Positions 26,099-33,903 of a stretch of DNA of 64,000 nucleotides are shown in pieces (the stretch's first letter is position 1; each line of letters begins with the position of its first letter). The notes beneath the pieces are model-generated. The model did no database searches, was not told the DNA's origin, and saw only the letters and a program-made list of their open reading frames with translations. The position numbers and the translations under genes are program-made. This DNA is from Planctomycetota bacterium (GTDB taxonomy: Bacteria; Planctomycetota; Planctomycetia; Gemmatales; Gemmataceae), in assembly GCA_016195405.1 (NCBI GenBank), contig JACPZP010000031.1, positions 1-64,000 of the forward strand, in the 5' to 3' direction.

Positions 26099-28000
26099 AT
26101 GCGGAAAGTGTGCGGAACTTGCGGTTGCATTGCGGTAGTCGTTCTGGCCGCGTGGATTAGCCGGGCGGGACAAGACGGCGTCGATCCCTCCCTAGAATGG
26201 CGCGAAGTCGCTCCCGGGGTGTTCCGTTCGCCTGGTCATCCCGCAGGTTATGCGCTTGTTGACGGCGACGCCGCGATCCTGATCGATGCTCCTGTGAATT
26301 CCGCCGCCTTGGCCAAGCACGGCGTCAAGACGGTCGAGAAGGTCTATCTCACGCACTATCATCGGGCTTCCGTCGCCGCGGTTCCCTCGTTCCTTCAGCA
26401 AAAAGTGCTGGTGACCGCGCCCAAGGGCGCCGATGAGTGGCTGTCTCCCAAAAACGTGTCTAAGTATTGGCAGGAGGCGTTGCCGCTGCGTAACTCGCGG
26501 ACCGCGTACCAGATCGTGCCGGTCGGATTTGACGGCATCGAGTACAAGCTTCAAGACGGCGACAAAATCACCTGGCGCGGCTGGAACCTCGAGGTCCTCG
26601 ACACGCCCGGCCACGCCCGCGTCCACGTAAGCTTTCTGGCTCGCAAGGGAGCGGACGGTCCCGTCATCGCGTTCGTCGGCGGCGTCATGGCGACTGGGGG
26701 AAAGATGTGGGCGCCGTATACGACCGACTGGGATCACTGGACCGACGCCGGCCTTACACCGGCGGCCAACTCCCTGCGCAAGCTCGCTCGCTTGAAGCCC
26801 GATATCTTGTGTCCTGCTCTGGGACCGGTCGTGAGCCGCAATCCGTTCTTCGCGCTTTGCCAATCCGCCGAGGCCGTCGAGGAACTTGCCTTCCTCAGGA
26901 GCTTCGAGCGCTACACCAAGAAGCGCCTCGGCAATCCGCCGAGTTACAAGTTCCTAGCCAAGGAGCAAGCCGAATCGAACGGCTCGAAGCCGTGGTCGCG
27001 GATTTCAGAACACATCTATCTAACAGGCAACACGTACGTGCTTGCTTCGAAGGAGAACGCGTGCCTGATGATCGATCCTTGGGACAAGCGAAGCGCGGAT
27101 CAGTTCGCTAAATTGCAGAAAGACAAGAATCTGGGGCCGCTCGAAGTCGTGATGTTCAGCCACGCGCATTACGATCATTACGACGGCATTTACCACCTAC
27201 CGGACCGCGGGCGGTTCCAAGTCTGGTCGCTCGACCTAGTGTCGCTGCCTTTGGAGAAGCCATTTCTTCTGCGGGCGCCGTTTCTCGATGCCCGGCCTGT
27301 GAAGTTCGACAAGCTGCCCAAGGACGGAGATTCACTGACTTGGCGCGAGTATCGATTCAAGTTCCACCACCTGCCGGGCCAAAGTGAGTTCACGATGGGT
27401 GTGGAAGCGACCATCGACGGCAAGCGGTGTTTCTTCACGGCCGATAACTTCTTCCATCAGGACATGTTCAGCGGCTCAGGGGGCTGGATGGGACTTAACC
27501 GCAGTTTTCCGCCGTTGTACGCCGCCAGCGCCAAGAAGGTGCTCGATGCCGCTCCGGATTGGGTGCTGGCCGAGCATGGTGGGCCGTTCGAATTCAATGC
27601 CGAGGACTTCAAACGGCGGGTCGAATGGGGATTGGTGTCCGCGGAGGCGGCGGATGCTCTCAGTCCAACCGGCAATCATCTCCAAGATTGGAACCCGCAC
27701 CTGATTCGTGTGGAGCCTCTGGTGCAGAAAGCCAAACCGGGGGCGAAGCTCATTTGGACCTTGGTCGCGGACAATCCGCTCAAGCACAAGCAGGCATGGA
27801 AGGTGGAGTTGGAGGGCCGCGGCGTTGTCGCAGATCAGAATTGGCTCGTGGAGGTTGCACCTGGTGCGACGGCGCGGCGAGATTTTTCGGTCCAGCTTCC
27901 GGAGCGACTTGCAAAAGGACGGCACATCTTCATCCTACCGGCACGCCGCGGTGAATTGCGCGACGGCTCCGACGTGTTCCTCGGGGTGGACGTGGAATAA
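26099..28000 (+). CDS. Exported protein with two metallo-beta-lactamase-fold halves
   Basis: The 633-residue product has an N-terminal hydrophobic signal and two MBL-fold domains in tandem (about 30-250 and 300-520), then a C-terminal beta domain of about 100 residues. In the first half the metal motif is reduced to H86-Y-H88-R-A-S, while PGH is kept (DTPGHARVHVSF). In the second half the HAHYDH motif is complete and the Asp of FTADN is present, but the PGH histidine is Gln (PGQSEF). The GGPFEFN segment near the end of the second half resembles family endings. Substrate unknown. Its stop codon overlaps the ATG of the ABC ATPase gene by one base, so the two are translationally coupled. Confidence 0.85.
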   Translation: MRKVCGTCGCIAVVVLAAWISRAGQDGVDPSLEWREVAPGVFRSPGHPAGYALVDGDAAILIDAPVNSAALAKHGVKTVEKVYLTHYHRASVAAVPSFLQQKVLVTAPKGADEWLSPKNVSKYWQEALPLRNSRTAYQIVPVGFDGIEYKLQDGDKITWRGWNLEVLDTPGHARVHVSFLARKGADGPVIAFVGGVMATGGKMWAPYTTDWDHWTDAGLTPAANSLRKLARLKPDILCPALGPVVSRNPFFALCQSAEAVEELAFLRSFERYTKKRLGNPPSYKFLAKEQAESNGSKPWSRISEHIYLTGNTYVLASKENACLMIDPWDKRSADQFAKLQKDKNLGPLEVVMFSHAHYDHYDGIYHLPDRGRFQVWSLDLVSLPLEKPFLLRAPFLDARPVKFDKLPKDGDSLTWREYRFKFHHLPGQSEFTMGVEATIDGKRCFFTADNFFHQDMFSGSGGWMGLNRSFPPLYAASAKKVLDAAPDWVLAEHGGPFEFNAEDFKRRVEWGLVSAEAADALSPTGNHLQDWNPHLIRVEPLVQKAKPGAKLIWTLVADNPLKHKQAWKVELEGRGVVADQNWLVEVAPGATARRDFSVQLPERLAKGRHIFILPARRGELRDGSDVFLGVDVE

Positions 28001-28926
28001 TGCCGCCCATCCTTCAGATTCGCAATCTTTGCAAGGACTTCGGTGCACTTCGCGCCGTCAATGGCGTGTCATTGGAAGTCGCCCAAGGCGAGATGTTCGG
28101 TCTCCTGGGCCCGAACGGCGCCGGCAAAACCACGCTGCTTTCCATCGTCGCCGGTCTACTTGAACCAAGCGCCGGTGAGGTATTTATCGATGGCAAGAGA
28201 TTCCTTGGACGTGAACGCGATTTGAAGCGGCTGATCGGCATCGTGCCGCAGGACCTGGCCATCTATGGCGAGCTAACGGCCCGCGAGAACTTGCGTTTCT
28301 TCGGACAACTCTACGGTTTGGGGGATCGCGCCCTTGAGAATCGTGTGGACGAGATTCTCCGCGCAGTCGGCCTTATCGATCGAGCCGGCGAGCGAGTTGG
28401 GACGTTTTCGGGCGGGATGAAGCGCAGGCTTAACTTTGGAGCGGGGCTGGTTCACGAACCGCGTCTGTTGCTCTTGGACGAACCGACCGCGGGCGTCGAT
28501 CCGCAGTCGCGCAGTCACATCTTCGAAGAGGTGCGGCAGCGCAACGCGGCAGGCCTTACCGTGGTTTACACGAGCCATTACATGGAGGAAGTGCAGGCGC
28601 TGTGCCCGCGCATCGGCATTATCGACGTGGGCAAGCTGGTTGCATGTGATTCCCTGCTGAATCTACTCGGCGCATTGCCCGGCCTGATTCGCTTCAAGGT
28701 GGATAAAGTGTCTTCGGGAATGAGAAGGAGGCTGGGCGAGCTTGGCGACGTTCGCGACAAGGAAGCGCAGGTCCTTGAGCTGGAATGCCGCGCCGTCAAA
28801 TCGACGTTGGTGCAGCTACTGGCCATTCTGACGGACGAGAAGGTGGAGTTGAAGAGCCTGGAGATGGAAGAACCAAATCTCGAACGCGTTTTCCTGCATC
28901 TCACAGGAAGAGCGCTGCGTGACTGA
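28000..28926 (+). CDS. ABC transporter ATPase, no permease beside it
   Basis: This 308-residue ATPase is of the ABC-2/DRR type. Walker A (GPNGAGKTTLL), the Q-loop (GIVPQDLAIYGEL), the signature (FSGGMKRRLNFG), Walker B (LLLLDEPTAGVD) and the switch His (YTSHYMEE) are all intact. The last 90 residues form the accessory domain usual for drug or lipid exporters. ATPases of this kind need a membrane partner, usually encoded downstream. Here the next gene is on the opposite strand after a terminator-like hairpin, so the permease is elsewhere or lost. It is coupled to the MBL gene by a TAATG overlap. Confidence 0.93.
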   Translation: MPPILQIRNLCKDFGALRAVNGVSLEVAQGEMFGLLGPNGAGKTTLLSIVAGLLEPSAGEVFIDGKRFLGRERDLKRLIGIVPQDLAIYGELTARENLRFFGQLYGLGDRALENRVDEILRAVGLIDRAGERVGTFSGGMKRRLNFGAGLVHEPRLLLLDEPTAGVDPQSRSHIFEEVRQRNAAGLTVVYTSHYMEEVQALCPRIGIIDVGKLVACDSLLNLLGALPGLIRFKVDKVSSGMRRRLGELGDVRDKEAQVLELECRAVKSTLVQLLAILTDEKVELKSLEMEEPNLERVFLHLTGRALRD

Positions 28927-28927
28927 G

Positions 28928-28950
28928 CGAGCGAGTGTCTGACTCGCTCG
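28928..28950. terminator. Hairpin terminator between convergent genes
   Basis: A perfect 9-bp stem (CGAGCGAGT with ACTCGCTCG, 28928-28936 and 28942-28950) with a 5-base loop lies 2 bases past the ABC ATPase stop and 15 bases before the end of the small minus-strand gene. It is well placed to stop both transcripts. Confidence 0.6.
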
Positions 28951-28965
28951 CCCCGTTTCCAAGAA

Positions 28966-29157
28966 CTAGCGCGCCGCTTCGAGAATCTCACTTTTCACCT
29001 TGCGGGTGACGTGAAGGACGTAGGCGATCTCGTGCAGCATGGCTTGCACCTTTTCACGCGGCACCAGTTTCGTCTGCGGCGCCTTTGTATGCGGCATACG
29101 ATTGGCTGGTTGGAAGAAGCTATGAGCGCGCGGCGTCTTCAGGATCGTAGCGATCAT
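28966..29157 (-). CDS. Small basic protein of unknown function
   Basis: This is a 63-residue ORF supported mainly by its translation signal: AGGAGG ends 7 bases before the ATG. The product is basic, without a signal peptide, and ends in an amphipathic helix (REKVQAMLHEIAYVLHVTRKVK). Nothing in it is recognised. It lies alone between the ABC ATPase and a long intergenic region. Confidence 0.5.
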   Translation of the reverse strand: MIATILKTPRAHSFFQPANRMPHTKAPQTKLVPREKVQAMLHEIAYVLHVTRKVKSEILEAAR

Positions 29158-29600
29158 GGTGAGCCTCCTTTAGGCTTAGTTCGTTATTTCAGATTCACCG
29201 AACTGTTTTTGAAAGAGCACGTCCGATGCCGGTAAGCGAATTATTGGAGGATTGTTGTGAAGTCACCAAGCGACAAGGAGTTGCGGAATAAGCGGGAATG
29301 TAAGCGGAGCGAAGATCGGATAGTGTACGGATTGTAAGTTCTCCAAGAATCCGCCATGTCTTGGAAAATTGCTACACGCCATTTGCCCGCCCTCGAAGCG
29401 GTTTCAAAACCCGTAGCCGCAGCCTTCAGGCTGCGAATATCGCAGGTTGAAACCTGCGGCTACAAGTTCTTGAAACCGCTTCTAGAAATCCCCGAAGCTA
29501 AACCCGGCCAAGCTTCATCCAATCCTCTAAGCTGAGTTTGACATTTGTCGTGGCGGCGATCTCTAACCGATATGTGAGACACTTACAAGGAGTACCGGCC
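29158..29600. other. 443-base intergenic region before sodC
   Basis: No convincing gene is seen. The region contains the promoter side of the small minus-strand gene, a composite palindrome at 29395-29482 and the sodC leader. The translations in all frames are short and unlike proteins. Confidence 0.6.
29395..29482. repeat. Composite palindrome (double hairpin inside an outer inverted repeat)
   Basis: Outer arms GAAGCGGTTTCAA (29395-29407) and TTGAAACCGCTTC (29470-29482) are perfectly complementary. Inside are arms GTAGCCGCAG (29413) and CTGCGGCTAC (to 29463), and inside those two small hairpins (GCAGCCTTCAGGCTGC and GCAGGTTGAAACCTGC). The layered design suggests a cruciform or a non-autonomous mobile repeat, not a simple terminator. 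Confidence 0.8.
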
Positions 29601-30164
29601 ATGTCGTTTTCGAAAAGACTTTTCGCGGTCGCAACCTTGCTGACGGCGGCGACGCTGCTGGTGGCTACCGGCGCCATTGCCAGACAAGCAAAACACGGCG
29701 ACACCCCTAAAGGCGCGCCCACGAAAGCCGTCTGCGTGCTCATTCCAACTAAGGACAGCAAGGTCACGGGCATCGTCACCTTCACGCAAAAAGGCGACGC
29801 CATCGAAATCACCGGCGAGATCACGGGCTTGACTCCGGGTAATCACGGCTTTCACGTACATGAATTCGGCGACATCAGCTCGGCCGACGGCATGGCGACC
29901 GGCGGGCATTTCAATCCGGGCGGAGACAAACACGGCGGGCCGGAAGACAAGGAGCGCCACGTCGGCGATCTGGGAAACATCACTGCCGACGACACCGGCA
30001 AAGCGACCCTGAAAACGACCGACAAGATGATCCGGCTCCATGGCATGAATTCGATCATTGGCCGGGGCTTGATCGTGCATGCCAAGGCCGACGACCTCAA
30101 ATCGCAACCGACTGGGGACGCAGGAGGTCGGGTTGCGCAAGGCGTGATCGGCGCAGCCAAGTGA
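29601..30164 (+). CDS. sodC: Cu/Zn superoxide dismutase lacking the disulfide cysteines
   Basis: This 187-residue periplasmic enzyme dismutates superoxide to peroxide and oxygen. A signal peptide (LFAVATLLTAATLLVATGAIA) is followed by the SodC fold. The metal ligands are present: GFHVHEFGD, GGHFNPGGDKHGGP, ERHVGDLGN and GLIVHA. The catalytic Arg is in GGRVAQGVIG. The usual intramolecular disulfide is missing on both sides: the Cys before 'TSAG' is absent (GDISSADGMATGGHF), and the Cys of 'ACGVIG' is Gln. AAGGAG lies about 8 bases before the ATG at 29601; an in-frame start 63 bases upstream lacks a signal peptide. The MbfA-like gene follows after 39 bases. Confidence 0.93.
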   Translation: MSFSKRLFAVATLLTAATLLVATGAIARQAKHGDTPKGAPTKAVCVLIPTKDSKVTGIVTFTQKGDAIEITGEITGLTPGNHGFHVHEFGDISSADGMATGGHFNPGGDKHGGPEDKERHVGDLGNITADDTGKATLKTTDKMIRLHGMNSIIGRGLIVHAKADDLKSQPTGDAGGRVAQGVIGAAK

Positions 30165-30203
30165 CGCCATGGACGATTGGCAAGAGGGCGGAACGATCGC
30201 ATC

Positions 30204-31160
30204 ATGCGAACCTTCAAAAGCTTGAACGAACAGGAAATCTTGGCCCTGGCGATTTCGCTGGAGGAAGAGGACGCGCGCATTTACGATGACTTCGCGGATG
30301 GGCTCAAGGCCAATTACCCGGCCACCGCAGAACTACTCAAGGAAATGCGCGCCGAAGAGGACGGGCATCGGCACCGGCTCATCGAGCTGCACCGCCAGAA
30401 ATTCGGCGAGCACATTCCGCTCATTCGTCGGCAGGACGTCAAGGGCTTCGTGCACCGAACGCCGATCTGGCTGGTGCGGCCGCTGGGGCTGCCCGCGGTC
30501 CGCAAGCATATCGAGGTCATGGAACTCGAGACCAAACGCTTCTACGAACGGGCCGGACGCCAGGCGACCGACGCGGGCATTCGACAGCTTTTAGGCGATC
30601 TCGCGGAGGAGGAGCGGCGGCATTCGCACGTGGCCGAGGAGTTGGAAAGCGCCCATCGGACCTCCGGCGCGCTTGAGGATGAGGCGCACACGCGGAATCG
30701 GCTGTTTGTCTTGCAAGTCGTGCAGCCGGGGTTGGCCGGGCTGATGGATGGGTCGGTCTCAACACTCGCGCCGCTATTTGCCGCCGCCTTTGCGACCAAC
30801 AACCATTGGGAGACTTTTCTCGTCGGCCTAGCTGCGGCCTTGGGGGCCGGCATCAGTATGGGATTCGCCGAGGCGCTGTCGGATGACGGCAGTTTGACAG
30901 GCCGCGGCAGGCCGGTGGCGCGCGGACTAGTATGCGGCCTGATGACGGCGGTGGGCGGGCTCGGTCATACGTTGCCGTATTTGATTCCACAGATGAAGGT
31001 CGCGAACGCGGTCGCAGTCGTGGTTGTGCTAATCGAACTGGCGATTATTTCCTGGGTGCGGCACCGCTACATGGACACGCCGCTAACGTCGGCGCTCTTT
31101 CAAGTGGTGCTCGGCGGGCTGCTGGTGTTTCTAACAGGGATTATCATCGGCAGCTCCTAA
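30204..31160 (+). CDS. mbfA: MbfA-type ferritin-like/VIT1 membrane iron transporter
   Basis: This 318-residue fusion joins a rubrerythrin-like di-iron domain to a VIT1/CCC1-type transporter domain. Residues 1-155 form a four-helix bundle with E-x-x-R-x-Y, EEDGHRHRL, and ELETKRFYERA plus EEERRHSHV, giving the Glu/His iron ligands. From about 175 there are five TM segments with the GLMDGSVSTLAPLFAAA block. MbfA proteins export iron and protect against peroxide in Bradyrhizobium and Agrobacterium. Placement behind sodC fits that role. The ATG at 30204 was chosen because it begins the conserved helix (FKSLNEQEILALA). The 39-base gap from sodC suggests one operon. Confidence 0.88.
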   Translation: MRTFKSLNEQEILALAISLEEEDARIYDDFADGLKANYPATAELLKEMRAEEDGHRHRLIELHRQKFGEHIPLIRRQDVKGFVHRTPIWLVRPLGLPAVRKHIEVMELETKRFYERAGRQATDAGIRQLLGDLAEEERRHSHVAEELESAHRTSGALEDEAHTRNRLFVLQVVQPGLAGLMDGSVSTLAPLFAAAFATNNHWETFLVGLAAALGAGISMGFAEALSDDGSLTGRGRPVARGLVCGLMTAVGGLGHTLPYLIPQMKVANAVAVVVVLIELAIISWVRHRYMDTPLTSALFQVVLGGLLVFLTGIIIGSS

Positions 31161-31215
31161 AGTCGGCTCCGATGCCAATCATCGAAAAACCCCGTCCATC
31201 ATCTACAATCGCTGG

Positions 31216-32016
31216 ATGCCGTCACTGCGTGACAAAGTTGTTCTGATCACGGGCGCATCATCCGGGATCGGCCGGGCGACGGCGCTGCGCCTAGCACGTA
31301 TGGGCGCTCGACTCGGCCTGGCGTCTCGATCTGCGCAAGCGCTTGACGATTTGGCGAAAGAAATCACGACTCCGGGCGGCCACGCGGTCGCGCTAACGAC
31401 GGACGTGACTGACCCCGAACAATGCCGCCGGGCGGTGATGGAAACGGTGGCCCGATTCGGCCGGCTCGATATTGTGGTGTGCTCGGCCGGCTTGTCGTTG
31501 CGCGCCAACTTTGAAGACACCACGCTCGAAACGCTCGACCGCGTCATGCGGGTCAACTTCTTCGGCACGCTCTACATGACTCACTATGCTTTGCCCCATG
31601 TCAAGAAAAGCAAAGGCTCGTTGGTGGCGATCAGCAGCGCGACGGGCAAGCGCGGCGTTCCATCTTACGCGCTTTACGGAGCCAGTAAGTTCGCCATTCA
31701 GGGTCTGTACGAAGCGCTGCACGTGGAGTTGGCGCGGGACGGCGTTCACGTCGGCATCGTCTCGCCCGCTTTCATCGATACGCCGTTGCGAAACAACGTC
31801 CTGGGCGGAGACGGCAAACCCTGGCCCAAGCCGCCCGAACCGCCGTTTCTCATCTGGCCCGTGGAGAAATGCGTCGACCGCATCATTCGGCTCATCCAGC
31901 GTAGGCGCCGGGAAGCGGTGTTTCCTTGGTATGTTGAGCCCATTTTCCTCCTCGACAGAATGTTGGGCTGCCGTTTCGGCAATCGGCTGCTGACGAGAAA
32001 ATTTCCGCCTACCTGA
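31216..32016 (+). CDS. Short-chain dehydrogenase/reductase
   Basis: This is a 266-residue classical SDR. The nucleotide-binding TGASSGIGRATALRLARMG motif is at residues 12-30, and the catalytic Ser and Y-x-x-x-K are visible (VAISSATGKRG...YALYGASK). The chain and spacing are ordinary. The last 40 residues are basic with a hydrophobic patch (WYVEPIFLLDRMLG), which in related SDRs can attach to the membrane. The substrate cannot be deduced. Its stop overlaps the end of the minus-strand M24-like gene by 8 bases. It follows mbfA after 55 bases but is not clearly related. Confidence 0.9.
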   Translation: MPSLRDKVVLITGASSGIGRATALRLARMGARLGLASRSAQALDDLAKEITTPGGHAVALTTDVTDPEQCRRAVMETVARFGRLDIVVCSAGLSLRANFEDTTLETLDRVMRVNFFGTLYMTHYALPHVKKSKGSLVAISSATGKRGVPSYALYGASKFAIQGLYEALHVELARDGVHVGIVSPAFIDTPLRNNVLGGDGKPWPKPPEPPFLIWPVEKCVDRIIRLIQRRRREAVFPWYVEPIFLLDRMLGCRFGNRLLTRKFPPT

Positions 32017-33178
32017 CCAAGATATCCGGCCGGTAGAAATCCGCGCCTTGGATCTTGATGCGCTTCAGGGGCCAATTCTCGGCGGCCGTGATGGGCTTGG
32101 GACCGTCTTCGGAGATGAGAAACGTATCGCAACTCAACGCGGCGCCCACGCTGGTGGTCCAGGCGACTGCGGAATGGTTGGGCAGAAGCTCCTCGTTGCG
32201 CGGCGTCAGGGCGGTTTCCGAGATCGCCCGGCCAATGAGGTGTCCTTGCGGCGACAGCGCCCATTCATGCTCGGCGCCGGCGATCTGGTAGATGCGCTGG
32301 GCGCTGGCGAGGATTTGCCGGGGGACGGCGTCCGGCCAGCTGCTGGCGATGTAGGTGGCGCTCACCTTGCACACGGCGTCGTACTCTTTGCGAAACTGCG
32401 CTTCAGGCTGTCCGATGCTGATCGCTCGGCTGGCACGAACACAAAGTCCGTACTTGCGGGCAACCACGGAAAGCACCGCGTACTGCCGAATCGACGCCGC
32501 CGTGAAGCCGCCTTGCCGGTAGACGCGCGAACGGCCGTCGGCGGCCACCGTGACTACCAGCGGCATGGCGCCGCGGTGCATCAGGCGATGGCTGAGTTGG
32601 CCCGCGACCTCACGCTCGGTTTCGCCCGCGGTCAAGGTTCGCCCAGTTGCTTCAAGAGCGTGGCTGACGATCTGGCCGAGCGCGCGCAGGCACGCTTGTT
32701 CGTACTCCGTGAAGCTGCGCCGCTGCCGGTGCAGGCGGTCCCCCAACACCTGGCAGGCGCCCAGGGGCATATCGCAAGCGACATTCCGGCCCTGGCACAG
32801 GTCGGCCAAGAGCTGCTCCCGCCCCCAGTGCCACGGCCATTCTTTGAGCTGAAAGCCGAGGGCGTCGATTTCCTCGTCGAAGAGGCGTTGTGAATCGACG
32901 TTGGAGGACAAGAGCCAGCGTCCTTCAGCGGTGAAATAGAGGGCCGGCATGGCGTCCGGGTCGGCGCAGCCACGCGAGATGCCGCCCGCCGTCAGCCAGG
33001 CGAAGTTCTCCGGTTGCAGCACCAAGAGACCGTCGCAGCCAATCTCCGCCATCAGCTTGCTGACCCACGCTTGCTTGCTCTCAATGTCGGCGCGGCGGTC
33101 CGACGGTGTCGTCAGATTAATCTCCGGCTGGCTCGGCGCCGTGACGCGTGTGTCCTCAAGCGTGTTCATGGAAGACAT
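32009..33178 (-). CDS. M24-like (pita-bread fold) protein, metal ligands apparently missing
   Basis: The 389-residue protein has the creatinase N-terminal domain pattern (CDGLLVLQPENFAWLTAGG) and a C-terminal part with the order of an M24 aminopeptidase (LRALGQIVSHALE...GETEREVAGQLSHRL). In place of the two Asp, His and two Glu metal ligands, the alignable positions read as other residues: 'VVARKYGLCVRASRA' where D...D is expected and 'GHLIGRAISE' near the His. It therefore looks like a pseudoenzyme, perhaps a binding or regulatory protein. The start is placed at 33178, since the upstream 17 codons are shadow sequence overlapping the gamma carbonic anhydrase gene. Confidence 0.75.
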   Translation of the reverse strand: MSSMNTLEDTRVTAPSQPEINLTTPSDRRADIESKQAWVSKLMAEIGCDGLLVLQPENFAWLTAGGISRGCADPDAMPALYFTAEGRWLLSSNVDSQRLFDEEIDALGFQLKEWPWHWGREQLLADLCQGRNVACDMPLGACQVLGDRLHRQRRSFTEYEQACLRALGQIVSHALEATGRTLTAGETEREVAGQLSHRLMHRGAMPLVVTVAADGRSRVYRQGGFTAASIRQYAVLSVVARKYGLCVRASRAISIGQPEAQFRKEYDAVCKVSATYIASSWPDAVPRQILASAQRIYQIAGAEHEWALSPQGHLIGRAISETALTPRNEELLPNHSAVAWTTSVGAALSCDTFLISEDGPKPITAAENWPLKRIKIQGADFYRPDILVR

Positions 33179-33203
33179 TTCCCATCTCGTTGCAACTCCG
33201 GCT

Positions 33204-33785
33204 TCAGCCGGCGGAAGCCGATACTCCAACGATATTCACAAAGTCGCCGCGCGCATAGCGCTTGGCCATTTCTACGTAGTGCAGGCAGTTCGCGCGGATG
33301 CGGCGCACGTCGTCGTCGGTAACCTGCCGCATCACCTTGCCCGGTACGCCCATTACCACTGAGCGCGGCAGGATCTTCTTCCCTTCGGCCACGACGGTTC
33401 CGGCGGCAATGAGGCATTCCTGGCCAACTTCTGATCCTGAAAGAAGCATGGCGCCCATGCCGATCAAGCTGTCGCGGCCGATGCGCACGCCGTGCAGAAT
33501 TGCGCCGTGGCCGACGACGACGCCTTCGTCAACGGTCAAGGGCGCGTCGAAGTCGGTATGGGCGATGACTCCATCCTGCAAGTTCACGCGCGGTCCGAGC
33601 GTGATCCGCGCAAGGTCGCCTCGCAGAACGACGTTGAACCAGACGTTTGAATCGGCCTTCATGACGACGTCGCCCGTAATCACGGCATTGGCTGCCACGA
33701 AGGAGTCGCCGATCACACGCATGCCAGCCGCCATCATGTGCTCCGCCGTAGTAGCGGGCTTAGGGGTCTGCCCGGAAAACGACAT
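33204..33785 (-). CDS. Gamma-class carbonic anhydrase-like protein
   Basis: This 193-residue left-handed beta-helix protein is of the YrdA/CaiE group. Hexapeptide repeats run through residues 25-160 (VITGDVVMKADSNVWFNVVL). The three zinc His are visible in 'GVIAHTDFD', 'VVVGHGAILHG'. The catalytic Glu of Cam is not apparent, as is usual for this group, so activity is uncertain. The end (VVMGVPGKVMRQVTDDD) is typical. The M24-like gene lies downstream on the same strand, 25 bases away. The start is divergent from the arginase-like gene. Confidence 0.93.
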   Translation of the reverse strand: MSFSGQTPKPATTAEHMMAAGMRVIGDSFVAANAVITGDVVMKADSNVWFNVVLRGDLARITLGPRVNLQDGVIAHTDFDAPLTVDEGVVVGHGAILHGVRIGRDSLIGMGAMLLSGSEVGQECLIAAGTVVAEGKKILPRSVVMGVPGKVMRQVTDDDVRRIRANCLHYVEMAKRYARGDFVNIVGVSASAG

Positions 33786-33903
33786 GGATTGTCTTTATAA
33801 TACATATTCAACAGCTGGAACAAACGAGCAAAGTACCCCGGCGGACAGATTCCGGACGGGGAAGGAATACCAACTTTAACGATTCTGAGGAAAGCGCCCT
33901 GGC

